Shown: positions 26,965-35,569, numbered from the stretch's first letter. The stretch is DNA of 64,000 nucleotides from an uncultured Rhodospirillales bacterium (GCA_903928895.1 CAIYSR010000161.1:1-64000); one strand, 5' to 3'. Translations and numbers: made by a program. Notes: a model not told the origin generated them from the letters alone.

Positions 26965-28169
26965 CTTGTGGCCCTCCGGGCCTGGCGGGTGACCGGCGCG
27001 GCGCAGGCGAGGCGGAAGCCGTCGCAGACCTCCTCGACATCGCGGCGGGTCATGAAATCGGACATCGGCAGCGAAACCACCCGCGCGCTCAGCGCCGCGG
27101 TGACCGGCAGGGCGCCGAACACCGCGTTTTCGCGAAAATACGGCTGCTCGGCCAGGTGGGGGACGAAATAGCGGCCCGAGCCGATCCCGCTCTGCGCCAG
27201 CCGCGCGACCACGCCGGCGACGTCGCCGCTGGCATGCTCCGGGATCAGGACCGAGACGAACTGGTGCGCGGTGCGTTGCCCGGTCATGCGCTGGAAGGTG
27301 AAGCCGGAGAGCAGGGCCCGGTAGATATCGAACAGCGCGTTGCGATGCCCGGCGATCTCCTCGATCTCGCGCAGCTTGCTGAGCGCGAGCAGGGCGCCGA
27401 CCTCGCTCAGCTTGGCGTTCAGCCCCGGCATGGTCGCGGCCCGTTCCTGGCCGAAGCCGAAATTGCCCATCGCGCGGAGCATCGCGATCAGCCTCTGATC
27501 GGTGCAATAGACCAGCCCGGCCTCGGCGGTGGCGAAGGCCTTGGTGGCATGCATCGAAAACACCAGCGGATGGCGGCTGCGGCTGCCGAAGGCGCGGCCG
27601 GCGGCGTCGATACTGCCCAGCGAGGCCGCCGCATCGATGACCACGGGCACCCCCCATTGCGCCGAGAGCCGGTCGTAGCGCTCAAGGTCCAGGCAGTTGC
27701 CGAAGGTGGCGTTGGGCACGATGACGGCGATCTCGTCCTGCCACTGCGCCAGCAGGGCTGCCTCCTCGGCCGCGTCGGGCAGCCAGGTCTGCGGATCGAC
27801 GTCGCACAGCAGCGGCGTCAGCCCGCACCACATCGCCGCCTGGGCGGTGGCGGCGAAGGTGAAGGACGGCATCAGCGCGTAGCGCCCGCGCGGCCGCCAG
27901 CCCACCGCCTGCTTGATCGCCAGCATCAGCCCGAGTGTGGCGTTGGCGACGGTGACGCAGGCGCCGTTGCCGAAGATCGAGGCCGCGAGACGCTCCTCGA
28001 GCCGGGCGTTGACCGGGCCGTAGTTGGAGTAGATGCCGCTGCGTTCGATTTCGCTCAGGTCATCGCCCATCGCCGAGAGCCGGGGCGGATTGGGCCGGAT
28101 CAGCGGGATCCGCAGGCCGGGGCTGCGGACCGGCGCCTGGGCGACGGACTCCCTCATGCTACGCGACAT
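26961..28169 (-). CDS. DegT/DnrJ/EryC1/StrS aminotransferase
   Basis: This 402 aa PLP enzyme of the sugar aminotransferase family has LMPSFTFAATAQAAMWCGLTP, IVPNATFGN, VVIDAAASLGS (Asp179, the pyridine-nitrogen contact) and FSMHATKAF with the Schiff-base lysine K210. The ending VSLPMSDFMTRRDVEEVCDG is typical. The family turns keto sugars into amino sugars on nucleotide carriers. The start has TGGAGG six bases upstream and overlaps the end of the FkbM gene by 11 bp. The stop overlaps the flavoprotein start. Confidence 0.85.
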   Translation of the reverse strand: MSRSMRESVAQAPVRSPGLRIPLIRPNPPRLSAMGDDLSEIERSGIYSNYGPVNARLEERLAASIFGNGACVTVANATLGLMLAIKQAVGWRPRGRYALMPSFTFAATAQAAMWCGLTPLLCDVDPQTWLPDAAEEAALLAQWQDEIAVIVPNATFGNCLDLERYDRLSAQWGVPVVIDAAASLGSIDAAGRAFGSRSRHPLVFSMHATKAFATAEAGLVYCTDQRLIAMLRAMGNFGFGQERAATMPGLNAKLSEVGALLALSKLREIEEIAGHRNALFDIYRALLSGFTFQRMTGQRTAHQFVSVLIPEHASGDVAGVVARLAQSGIGSGRYFVPHLAEQPYFRENAVFGALPVTAALSARVVSLPMSDFMTRRDVEEVCDGFRLACAAPVTRQARRATR

Positions 28170-28896
28170 CGAGCCTCCAGACTTGTTGCAGCAGGGTGAA
28201 ATGATGGCGTTGGGCCGCGCTCAGCCCGTGCCGGCCGGCCTTGCCGCGGGTGAAATAGGCGTTGACGCAGACCAGATCGCCCTCGAAGCCGTCGACCGCC
28301 TCGATCCGGCGCAGATGCAGTCCGTACGGCGCGAGCAGCGCGATGAGGTCGTGCAGCAGCTTCTGGCCCTTGAAGACGGGATAGAACCAGGCCTCGGTCT
28401 CGATCCCGAGGACGCCGTGCAGCAGGTCGCCGAAGCCCTGCAGCACCTCGTATTCGAAGCCCTCGACATCGATCTTGACGACATCGGGCTGTGGCACGAT
28501 GCCGGCCTGGTGGAGCGCGTCGTAGCGCTCGCAATGCACGTCCACCCGGCCCACGGTGCGGTAGAGCGGCGCGATCCGATAGCCCGCCAGGATCTGCGGG
28601 TCGGCTTCGAGCAGCGAGGAGCAGCCGGGCCAGTGGGCGAGGTTGAGGGTGTGGTCCCCGGCGGCGGCGGCGAGGCCCTGGGGCACCACCAGGACATCGG
28701 GCATCGAGGGCGACATGGCGCGCAGCCGGGCGGCCTCGGCCGGATTGGCCTCGAACAGCACCGGGCGGATGCGCGCGCCGTGGCGCAGCCATTTCGGTTG
28801 GATGCCGCCGGCCGCCCCGATATCCACCAGCGTCAGCGGTGCCGGTGCGGGGCTGCGGACCGCGCTCAGGAAATCGAACATGCGTGCCCTCGCCAT
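28159..28896 (-). CDS. FkbM family methyltransferase
   Basis: This 245 aa protein has TLVDIGAAGGIQPKWL as SAM motif I, LFEANPAEAARL, and the FkbM signature DVVKIDVEGFEYEVLQGFGD at about 138-157. ETEAWFYPVFKGQ follows. FkbM-type enzymes O-methylate sugars and polyketides. It is internal to the leftward operon, 45 bp after the GT4 gene and overlapping the aminotransferase gene, so the polymer probably carries a methylated residue. Confidence 0.85.
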   Translation of the reverse strand: MARARMFDFLSAVRSPAPAPLTLVDIGAAGGIQPKWLRHGARIRPVLFEANPAEAARLRAMSPSMPDVLVVPQGLAAAAGDHTLNLAHWPGCSSLLEADPQILAGYRIAPLYRTVGRVDVHCERYDALHQAGIVPQPDVVKIDVEGFEYEVLQGFGDLLHGVLGIETEAWFYPVFKGQKLLHDLIALLAPYGLHLRRIEAVDGFEGDLVCVNAYFTRGKAGRHGLSAAQRHHFTLLQQVWRLDVA

Positions 28897-28941
28897 GAGT
28901 CACGAGGCTGGAAATACAGGCCCCGGCATTTTCATAGGAAG

Positions 28942-30096
28942 CTAACGCGCAGCGGCGCCGAGGGTTTGATCGGCGCTGCGATTTCTTTCGGGCCGCACGG
29001 TGGCGGCGATGATGGTTTCGAGCCGGGCGCAGAACCGCGGCAGGCTGTGGCGATCGAGCATCATCGCGCGCGCGCGCCGGCCCATCGCCGCGGTTGCGGC
29101 CGGGTTGCCGAGCATGGCGCGCATGGCGTAGCGCAGGGTCAGCCGGTCGCCGGGCCGGACGAACAGGCCGGTGTCGCCGTCCTGGAGAAAATCGGGCGGC
29201 GCCTGGGTGCGCGAGGCGATCACGGCGCGGCCCATCGCCATCGCCTCGGCGATCACCGCGTAGCCGCAGGCGTGCTGCGCCGGATGCAGCGGCACCACGA
29301 CGAAGGCGGACTGGCCGTAGAGTTCGCGCAGCGCCGCGTAGTCGCCATAGGAGCGCAGGGTGACATTCTCCGGCCAGCCGGCGGGGGCGGCGGTTTCGGT
29401 GGGGGGCACCCAGGTGCTGTCGGAGGCGATGCGGACCTCGGCCGGCAGCGGGCCGGCCGCCGCCGCCAGGGTCGCGTAGTCGCGATTGGCCGCGCCCGCA
29501 CTGGCGATGACAGCATTGGCGATGACAGCACTGGCGATGACAGCACTGGCGATGACGGCGGGCTTGGCGGCGGCGACGGGGGAGAAGAAATCGGTGTCCA
29601 CGCCGTAGCCGGTGGCGTGGCAGCGCGCCGGCGGAATGCCCAGCACCGCCATCGTGCGCTGGCGCAGCGCCTCGGACAGGCAATGCAGATGGACATGGGG
29701 CATCCGCCGCAGCAGTGGCGCGAGGCTGCGCAGCCGGGGCGAGACCAGATGATGGCCGTGGAACATCATGTGGATCGGCACGTCGGAGGCCGACAGCAGC
29801 GAGGCTAGCGCGAGCGGCACGCCGATATCCTCGCCCGAGGCGATGATGGCGTCGAACGAGCGCGCCTGCGTCAGCACCAGCCAGGCCAGGGCCAGGGGGG
29901 TGCTGCCGAGCCGGGCCAGACCGCGCGCCAGCCAGGAGCGCGTGCCATCGAGGGAGGCCTGCGACAGCAGCACGCCATCGTTGCGTTCCAGGAACGCCTC
30001 GAATTCCGCCCGCGGCCGGGTGGTGCCGGCGCCGTCGCGTTCGACATGCCGCCCGGCCAGCACCCAGGCGCAGCGGGGACGCCGCGGCGGGGTCAT
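28942..30096 (-). CDS. GT4 family glycosyltransferase
   Basis: This 384 aa GT-B enzyme has an N-terminal region with MMFHGHHLVSPRLRSLAPLL and HLHCLSEALRQRTMAVLGIP, GYGVDTDFF as the domain-linking motif, and the donor-domain signature HACGYAVIAEAMAMGRAVIA, an EX7E-like pattern. A 15-bp tandem repeat inserts the sequence VIASAVIASAVIANAVIAS between the domains. The ATG overlaps the stop of the Wzy gene (ATGA). Confidence 0.82.
   Translation of the reverse strand: MTPPRRPRCAWVLAGRHVERDGAGTTRPRAEFEAFLERNDGVLLSQASLDGTRSWLARGLARLGSTPLALAWLVLTQARSFDAIIASGEDIGVPLALASLLSASDVPIHMMFHGHHLVSPRLRSLAPLLRRMPHVHLHCLSEALRQRTMAVLGIPPARCHATGYGVDTDFFSPVAAAKPAVIASAVIASAVIANAVIASAGAANRDYATLAAAAGPLPAEVRIASDSTWVPPTETAAPAGWPENVTLRSYGDYAALRELYGQSAFVVVPLHPAQHACGYAVIAEAMAMGRAVIASRTQAPPDFLQDGDTGLFVRPGDRLTLRYAMRAMLGNPAATAAMGRRARAMMLDRHSLPRFCARLETIIAATVRPERNRSADQTLGAAAR
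29499..29558 (-). repeat. In-frame 15-bp tandem repeat inside the GT4 gene
   Basis: Four copies of the 15-bp unit GCACTGGCGATGACA (+ strand) keep the reading frame and encode alternating VIASA/VIANA pentapeptides in the inter-domain linker. Copy number change would alter linker length without a frameshift. Confidence 0.8.
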
Positions 30097-31370
30097 GCCG
30101 GCTGGGCCGCGCGCCACATGGCGACCGCTCCCTCGGCGCGGCGCGCATAGTCGGCGCCGTAGGCCGCCACCGCGAACATCAGGAACGTGCCGATGGCGAA
30201 GGGATAGGGGGTATCGACCTCGCCGGCCATGCGCGCGGTCAGGCAGAACAATGCCGCCACCAGCGCCGCGCTGGCCATGGTGCGGTCGGCCAGCGCGAGG
30301 CGCACGGCGCGCACGATGGCCAGCAGCAGCGTCGCCAGCAGTGCCGCGACGCCGGGCCAGCCGAGTTCGACCGCAAACTCCAGGACCGTGTTGTGGAAAT
30401 GAAACCCGGTCCGGCTCTCGATCGAGAAGGAGCGCCAGATCGCCTCGGCCAGCAGATTGCCGTGCTGCCAGAACGCGTAGTAGCCGGTGCCCAGGAGCGG
30501 CCGGTGCGCGACTTCGTCGAGCGCGATCTGCCACAGCACGGTGCGTCCGGTCAGCGTCGGATCCTTGCCCAGGCCCGAGACGACGAAGGCCGCCAGCTCC
30601 TCGCCAAGGGTGCCGTTGAGCGCGAGCAGGCTGACCAGCACGATCCCGGGCAGCACGATCGCCGCCCCCAGCGCCAGCGTCGCCAGCCGCGCGCGCGGCG
30701 CGAGCCGGGCGAAGCCGCCCATCGCCAGCAGCACCGCGAGCGAGGCCGCCGTCGTCAGCGTCGCCCCGGCCGAGTGCGCCAGCAACAGCAGCGGCAGGCC
30801 GAGCAGCAGGCCGATCGCCGCCAGCCCGCGCAGCACCGGCGGCTGCCTGCGGTCCAGCAGCGTCGCCAGGGCGAAGATCGCCAGCAGCGACATGAACAGC
30901 GCCATCATGTTCTTGCTGGCGAAAATGCCGAGGAACACCCGCGCCCCGGCCATCCCGTCGACGCCGTCGCGGCCGAACAGGGCCGCCGCCACGGCCCCGC
31001 ACAGCAGGCTGACGGCGAGCGCCGAGACGAAATCACGCGGGCGCAGGAAGCCGGTCGCGAGCGATGCGATCGCCACCGTCAGCAGCAGCTCGGCCGCCGC
31101 CCGCAACGTCACCTCGGGGGCCATCGACCATCCCGTCGAGGCCAGCGCCAGGGCGCCGATCAGCCAGAGTTCCGGCGCCCGGCAGACCAGCCGCAGGCAT
31201 TGCCCGGCGCGCGCCAGGCCCATCATCACCCAGGCCGCCAGGAACAGAATTGCGCCGACCGACGATCCCGCCATGGTGATGATCAAGCCCAGCAGGCACA
31301 GCACGGTGGCCGACCAGGCCAGCGCGTCGGCCGGTCTTGTGTCTCCGGCCAGGGTCGATCGAGCATCCAT
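30093..31370 (-). CDS. O-antigen ligase/polymerase family protein (Wzy-like)
   Basis: This protein of about 425 aa has 10-12 membrane helices and a large periplasmic loop containing GLGKDPTLTGRTVLWQIALD and HRPLLGTGYYAFWQ, the Wzy_C (PF04932) pattern. It ends with FHNTVLEFAVELGWPGV. It is the likely polymerase that joins repeat units delivered by the Wzx flippase. The ATG at 31370 has GGAGTGG upstream. A second ATG at 31427 overlaps the receiver gene stop (ATGA) and would add 19 residues; both are plausible. Confidence 0.83.
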   Translation of the reverse strand: MDARSTLAGDTRPADALAWSATVLCLLGLIITMAGSSVGAILFLAAWVMMGLARAGQCLRLVCRAPELWLIGALALASTGWSMAPEVTLRAAAELLLTVAIASLATGFLRPRDFVSALAVSLLCGAVAAALFGRDGVDGMAGARVFLGIFASKNMMALFMSLLAIFALATLLDRRQPPVLRGLAAIGLLLGLPLLLLAHSAGATLTTAASLAVLLAMGGFARLAPRARLATLALGAAIVLPGIVLVSLLALNGTLGEELAAFVVSGLGKDPTLTGRTVLWQIALDEVAHRPLLGTGYYAFWQHGNLLAEAIWRSFSIESRTGFHFHNTVLEFAVELGWPGVAALLATLLLAIVRAVRLALADRTMASAALVAALFCLTARMAGEVDTPYPFAIGTFLMFAVAAYGADYARRAEGAVAMWRAAQPA

Positions 31371-31423
31371 CGGCGCCACTCCATGCTGGTGCATCGCCGG
31401 CCGGCTTGCCGGGCCGGGTGCGG

Positions 31424-31861
31424 TCATCTGCAAGCAATGCGCGAGGCGGTCCCGGGTTGCAGCGGCGGGGTCGCGTTCATGAGGTGAAGCAGCTCGGGCC
31501 GCCGCGCCTGGGCGATGGCATCGGTCAGGCCGACGACGCCGAAGGGCTTGGCCAGCACCACCGTCCAGGGCTCCAGGCCGGCGCGCGGATTGCGCGCGTC
31601 CGTATTGCCGCTGACCACCACATGGGGCACCGCCCGCACGCCGAGGATGTTGCGCAAGGCCCGCGCGCCGCTGCCGGCGCCGAGGCGTTCGTCGATGACG
31701 ATCAGATCGGGCCGCGCCCACAACGCCGCCGCAACCGCGGCGACCTCGGTGGCGACCACCGCGCACAGCTTGTGCCCCATCCCCTCCAGCAGCAGGCCGA
31801 GCAGACAGGCCTGGACCGGATCATCCTCGACCACCATGACTCTCAGGTCCGTCATCGCCAC
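31424..31861 (-). CDS. Stand-alone response regulator receiver protein
   Basis: This 145 aa protein is a single receiver domain: VMVVEDDPVQACLLGLLLE (acidic pair near 12-14), LIVIDERLG with phospho-acceptor D57, VVVSGNTD and VVLAKPFG with K105. No output domain is present. Single-domain receivers often act as phosphate shuttles, as in general stress response circuits with HWE kinases. It lies downstream of the HWE kinase gene in the same direction (270-bp gap) and just upstream of the polymerase gene, where it is the first gene of the EPS operon. Confidence 0.85.
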   Translation of the reverse strand: MAMTDLRVMVVEDDPVQACLLGLLLEGMGHKLCAVVATEVAAVAAALWARPDLIVIDERLGAGSGARALRNILGVRAVPHVVVSGNTDARNPRAGLEPWTVVLAKPFGVVGLTDAIAQARRPELLHLMNATPPLQPGTASRIACR

Positions 31862-32130
31862 CGCCGCATGCTGCTCGTGTCGCGCCCCGTGTGTTCACGC
31901 TCCGCGACGACGGCCCCAGGGGAGGATCAGGCCGTTGCCACCCGCGGAGGGGTGACCCCCAGGCGGCGGCGCCATCCCTTGGGGGACGCCAGTACCGTCA
32001 GACGGGCGAACCATCGCTAGCCGACATCCGCCCGGTGCAGCACCCCTCGGAATCTACGCAGAGGCGCGCGCCGCGTTCCGGCCGGGCGTGGGAGATCAGC
32101 GCGCTCGCGCCTCGCTTTGATCGCGCAACT

Positions 32131-33429
32131 TCATCGGGCCAACCGGTTGCCATCGGGGTGCGAGGGCGCGAGCAGCCGGTGCAGCGCCGCCATCACGCTG
32201 CCGCACAGGCACGCCGGCCCGCCGGTGCCGGGCAGCACGATCTCGTGTGCCAGCCCGTCCGGCACCGGCGCCAGCGGCGCGACGTGGACCAGCGCCAGCG
32301 TCCGCCGCCGCAGCATGGCGACGAGCGGCTGGGTCGACCGCCCGCCCATGCTTGCCGCCACCACCGCGGCATCGACGGTGCCGGCGGCAACCGCGATGGC
32401 GATCGCCTCCTGGGTGTCGCCGGGCAGGGCGAGCACCGTGCAGCCGGCTTCGCGCAGCGCCGCGGCGAGCATCCCGGCCGGCTCGTCCAGGGCCAGCAGC
32501 ACCCGCCGCCCGGCCAGCGGCGCGCCGTGCTCCCGATCCGCGCCCTCCGCCAGCACGGCGCGGCCGAGGCGGATGTCGCAGCGCAGCCCTTCGGCGTCCC
32601 AGGTCCGGGTGATGCGGCCGTCGAGCTGGCCGGCGAGGGTGCTGTCGACGAGCCAGGTGCCGAAGCAAGCGGCGCCAGGCGGGCCGGATCGCGCGCCGTC
32701 GCGCTCGATCCAGGACAGGGCGATGCCGTCCGCATCGCGCGTCCAGGTCAGGTCGAGCCGTCCCGCAAGCGTCGCGAGCGCGCCATGTTCGGCCGCGTTG
32801 GTGACCAGCTCATGCAGCACCAGCGCCAGTTTCTGCGCCGCGAGCGTGCTCAGCCGCAGCCGGGGGCCGACCAGGGTGAATTGTCCGGCATAGGCGGCCA
32901 GCTCGGCCTCGACGATCTCGTGCAGGTCCGCGCTCATCCACTTCTCGCGGGAGAGTATATTATGGACCCGCGCCATCGCCTGCACGCGGGCATCGAGCAT
33001 GGCGATCAGGCGGGCGGTGTCGTCCGGCGCCGCGGCGGCGGACAGGCGCAGCAGCCCGAGCACGAGCGCCAGCACGTTCTGGCCGCGATGATCGACCTCG
33101 CGCGAGAGTTCCAGCCCGGCCTGCTCGGCGGCGGCGTGGTCGGTGATGTCGGTGATGGCGCAGCTCACCGCGTTCGGCGTGCCCCGCAGCGGCGCCAGCG
33201 CGCACATCCAGGTGCGTCCGTCCGGCCCGTCGAGCTTCAGCCCAGCGATGGCACGGCCGCTGGCGAGCACGTCGCGCATCGCGGGCACCAGCGCCGGCAC
33301 CGCCAGGACGAGCCCGGGTCCGATCGCAGCTTCCGGCCAGCCGGCCCAGCGGTTGAGCGCCGTGCAGCGCATCCGCGCATCGATCACGCACAGCCCGACC
33401 GGCGCGTCCGCCCATAGGTCGTCGCTCAC
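32131..33429 (-). CDS. PAS-HWE sensor histidine kinase with degenerate C-terminal receiver
   Basis: This 432 aa protein has an N-terminal PAS domain (APVGLCVIDARMRCTALNRW), then an HWE/HisKA_2 dimerisation motif EVDHRGQNVLALVLGLLRL with H114, the N box LVLHELVTNAAEHGALATL and LSWIERDG, which supplies the WE of the family name. A final 110 residues resemble a receiver (RRVLLALDEPAGMLAAALRE, VDAAVVAASMGG), but the phospho-acceptor Asp is replaced. No membrane segment is seen, so it should be cytoplasmic. It lies 14 bp downstream of phyR, which is the probable phospho-target. Confidence 0.83.
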   Translation of the reverse strand: MSDDLWADAPVGLCVIDARMRCTALNRWAGWPEAAIGPGLVLAVPALVPAMRDVLASGRAIAGLKLDGPDGRTWMCALAPLRGTPNAVSCAITDITDHAAAEQAGLELSREVDHRGQNVLALVLGLLRLSAAAAPDDTARLIAMLDARVQAMARVHNILSREKWMSADLHEIVEAELAAYAGQFTLVGPRLRLSTLAAQKLALVLHELVTNAAEHGALATLAGRLDLTWTRDADGIALSWIERDGARSGPPGAACFGTWLVDSTLAGQLDGRITRTWDAEGLRCDIRLGRAVLAEGADREHGAPLAGRRVLLALDEPAGMLAAALREAGCTVLALPGDTQEAIAIAVAAGTVDAAVVAASMGGRSTQPLVAMLRRRTLALVHVAPLAPVPDGLAHEIVLPGTGGPACLCGSVMAALHRLLAPSHPDGNRLAR

Positions 33430-33443
33430 GGCGGGGCCGTCGC

Positions 33444-34166
33444 TCAAAGCAGCGGCACCTGGCTCATGTTGATCGCCTGGTAGGCGAAGACGGCGAGGGC
33501 GACCGGGTCGATCGGCTTGGACATCACGAAGACCGGCTCGACGGTGCGCGCGGTCAGCAGCAGTTCGGGATAGGCCGAGACGAAGATCACCGGGACCGGG
33601 GCGGTCTTGAGGATGTGGCGGACCGCAGTGATGCCGTTGCCGCCGGCGCCGAGGTTGATGTCGGCCACCACCAGGCCGACCTCGGAGGCCCCGAACAGCG
33701 CCGCCGCCTCGTCCTCGCTGCGCGCGATGCCGGCGATGCGGTGGCCGTCGCGCTCGAGCAGGACGCGCATCTCCATCGCGATCACCGGCTCGTCCTCGAT
33801 GATCAGCACATCGGCGACGGCGGCGGCGCGCAGCCGGCGCCGGGCCTCGGCCAGCACGGCGCGGGCGGGCTCCTCCTCGAGCCCGACGATCCAGGCGGCA
33901 TCGGTGAGGGACATTTCCTCGAGCGCGGTGAGCAGCAGCATTTGCCGCTGGGCCGGTTCGAGCCCGCCGGCGGCGCGGGGCGGCGCGGCCAGACGGGTGA
34001 TGGCGCCGTACAAGGCGCGCCGCGAGGCGACCGGCGCCGATCCCGCGCCGATCGCGCGCGCCACCGCCGCGTCCCCGTCGCGCTGGGTTCCGGTCAGGGC
34101 GCGGGCATAGCGCCGGGCGAAGGGCAGCAATGTGATCATCTCGGTCGGCAACATGGTCGTATCCAC
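33444..34166 (-). CDS. phyR: General stress response anti-anti-sigma factor PhyR
   Basis: This 240 aa protein has the diagnostic PhyR architecture. An N-terminal ECF-sigma-like domain (about 12-115; FARRYARALTGTQRDGDAAV and EEMSLTDAAWIVGLEEEPARAVLAEAR, with sigma2- and sigma4-like helices) is followed by a receiver with E124/D125, phospho-acceptor D169 (VVADINLG) and K217 (VMSKPID). Phosphorylated PhyR binds NepR and frees EcfG. It is followed by the HWE kinase on the same strand and is divergent from ecfG. Confidence 0.92.
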   Translation of the reverse strand: MDTTMLPTEMITLLPFARRYARALTGTQRDGDAAVARAIGAGSAPVASRRALYGAITRLAAPPRAAGGLEPAQRQMLLLTALEEMSLTDAAWIVGLEEEPARAVLAEARRRLRAAAVADVLIIEDEPVIAMEMRVLLERDGHRIAGIARSEDEAAALFGASEVGLVVADINLGAGGNGITAVRHILKTAPVPVIFVSAYPELLLTARTVEPVFVMSKPIDPVALAVFAYQAINMSQVPLL

Positions 34167-34248
34167 TCCTGGGCAGGGTGACGCAAAATGGAGCCTGGCC
34201 GCAAACTGTCATGCAGATGCGGCCTATTCGGAGAAAAAGACAGAGTAT

Positions 34249-34274
34249 AACGCTTTGGCGGCGGCTCGGGTTGC
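34249..34274 (-). promoter_or_regulatory. Candidate sigma-EcfG promoter upstream of phyR
   Basis: Read on the minus strand, GCAAC (34274-34270) is followed by a 17-bp spacer and CGTT (34252-34249). The known alphaproteobacterial consensus is GGAAC-N16/17-CGTT, so one base of the -35 differs. It lies about 80 bp before the phyR start, which would give the usual autoregulated circuit. This was found by eye only. Confidence 0.45.
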
Positions 34275-34374
34275 AGGGCTTGTAAAATTAAAAAAAACCG
34301 CAGATTGAAAAATAACTATGATAAATTCAATGAATGCGTGCAATATTTACTTAGTACACAGGGACAAAAATATC

Positions 34375-35031
34375 ATGCCCGCCGCCCCGGCCGCCGAGCC
34401 TCCGGCTGTCTTCCACGACCTGCTGCTGCTCAATCTTCCAGCCCTGCGCCAGCAGGCGATGGCGCTGACCCGCAACCGGGCCGACGCCGATGATCTGCTG
34501 CAGGCCGCGGTGGCGAGCGCTTTGGCGGCGCGGGCGTCGTTTACCATCGGGACCAATTTCCGCGCCTGGATGGCCCGCATCCTGCGCAACCGCTTCGTCT
34601 CCAACATCCGCCGCCGGCGCGAGACGGTGGATATCGACGATGCCCCGGCCGCCCTGCTCGGGCGCAGCGGCGGGCAGGTGGAGCGGCTTGAAATTCTCGA
34701 ACTGCGGCGCTGCCTGCTGCGGCTGCCCGCCAACCAGCGGCTGATCCTGCTGATGATCTCGGTGCAGGGACTGTCCTACGAGGAAGCCTCGGCGGCGACC
34801 GGCGTGGCCGTCGGCACCCTCAAATGCCGCGTCTTCCGGGCGCGCTCGCAACTCGCGATCTGGATGATGGGCGAGGAGGCGGGGCCCGCCGGCGCGCCGG
34901 ATTCGCGCGCGCCCGATCCCCGTGCCCCCGATCCCCGTGCCTCCGATCAGAGGGGGGCCGATTCAAGAGGGGCCGGCCGTCCGCCGCGCGGCTCCGGCGC
35001 GCGCGAGGCACGCCGCGCGCCCGGCCCGTGA
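34375..35031 (+). CDS. ecfG: ECF sigma factor EcfG (general stress response)
   Basis: This 218 aa protein has an ECF sigma2 region (LPALRQQAMALTRNRADADD, NFRAWMARILRNRFVSNIRR) and a sigma4 region (RLPANQRLILLMISVQGLSY, then GTLKCRVFRARSQL). The match is to the EcfG group, not a metal or heme ECF. After the sigma4 region there is an odd 45-residue low-complexity tail with repeated DPRAPDPRA units. The ATG at 34375 is preferred; an AT-rich in-frame extension to 34318 has poor character. It is partnered by NepR downstream and PhyR divergently. Confidence 0.88.
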   Translation: MPAAPAAEPPAVFHDLLLLNLPALRQQAMALTRNRADADDLLQAAVASALAARASFTIGTNFRAWMARILRNRFVSNIRRRRETVDIDDAPAALLGRSGGQVERLEILELRRCLLRLPANQRLILLMISVQGLSYEEASAATGVAVGTLKCRVFRARSQLAIWMMGEEAGPAGAPDSRAPDPRAPDPRASDQRGADSRGAGRPPRGSGAREARRAPGP

Positions 35032-35174
35032 GGGTGGGCCCCCATCGACGCCAGTACGTGCTGCGGCAATGGCCTGGCCGCGATCCGGCCGACTTGACAC
35101 GACATGCCCAGGCTAGGGACAACGAAGCGGTAGCGCGGGGACAGCCTGCTATTCGCGGCAGCGGAGGAAGCGGA

Positions 35175-35438
35175 GTGCGTGATCGACCAACCCTTCCGTC
35201 GCCCCCCCCACCGGCCGAGCCGGCGGCCGACGCCGCGTTCGACGTCTGGCTCACCCGCGGCCTGCACGAGATGTTCGACGGCATCGCCGGCGAGCCGATT
35301 CCGCCCGAACTGCTCAAGCTGATCCAGGACGACCGCGCCCGCGCCGATATCGCCCCGGCGGCCGGCGGCGACGGGCCGGCCGCGCCGTTGGCCACCGGGA
35401 ACGACGGGCTCGAAGCGCCGCGGGGCCGGGCGAAATAG
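35175..35438 (+). CDS. nepR: Anti-sigma factor NepR
   Basis: This 87 aa protein is easily missed but carries the NepR signature: VWLTRGLHEMFDGIAGEPIP (24-43) followed by PELLKLIQDD, matching the family pattern of LR.MYD.V..EP.P..F..LL. The N- and C-termini are disordered, as is usual for NepR. The GTG at 35175 is supported by GGAGGA eight bases upstream. It lies 143 bp after ecfG, which inverts the common nepR-ecfG order. It would sequester EcfG until PhyR~P binds it. Confidence 0.85.
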   Translation: MRDRPTLPSPPPPAEPAADAAFDVWLTRGLHEMFDGIAGEPIPPELLKLIQDDRARADIAPAAGGDGPAAPLATGNDGLEAPRGRAK

Positions 35439-35470
35439 CGGCGGCCTTCCCTGTCGTGGCCCGGGGCTAA

Positions 35471-35494
35471 GCAAACCCTTTTTGGTTTGCGCTC
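35471..35494 (+). terminator. Putative intrinsic terminator after nepR
   Basis: The stem GCAAACC (35471-35477) pairs with GGTTTGC (35484-35490) around a CTTTTT loop, followed by GCTCTT. A second hairpin (GGTGAAAGC with GCTTTCGCC) follows at about 35498-35520. They lie between convergent nepR and the RTX-like gene, so they may serve both. Confidence 0.55.
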
Positions 35495-35569
35495 TTGGTG
35501 AAAGCTAAGCTGGCTTTCGCCTGCACGATGTTTGCAAATGCATCCGTGGTCCGTCCTGCGAAACCCTGC

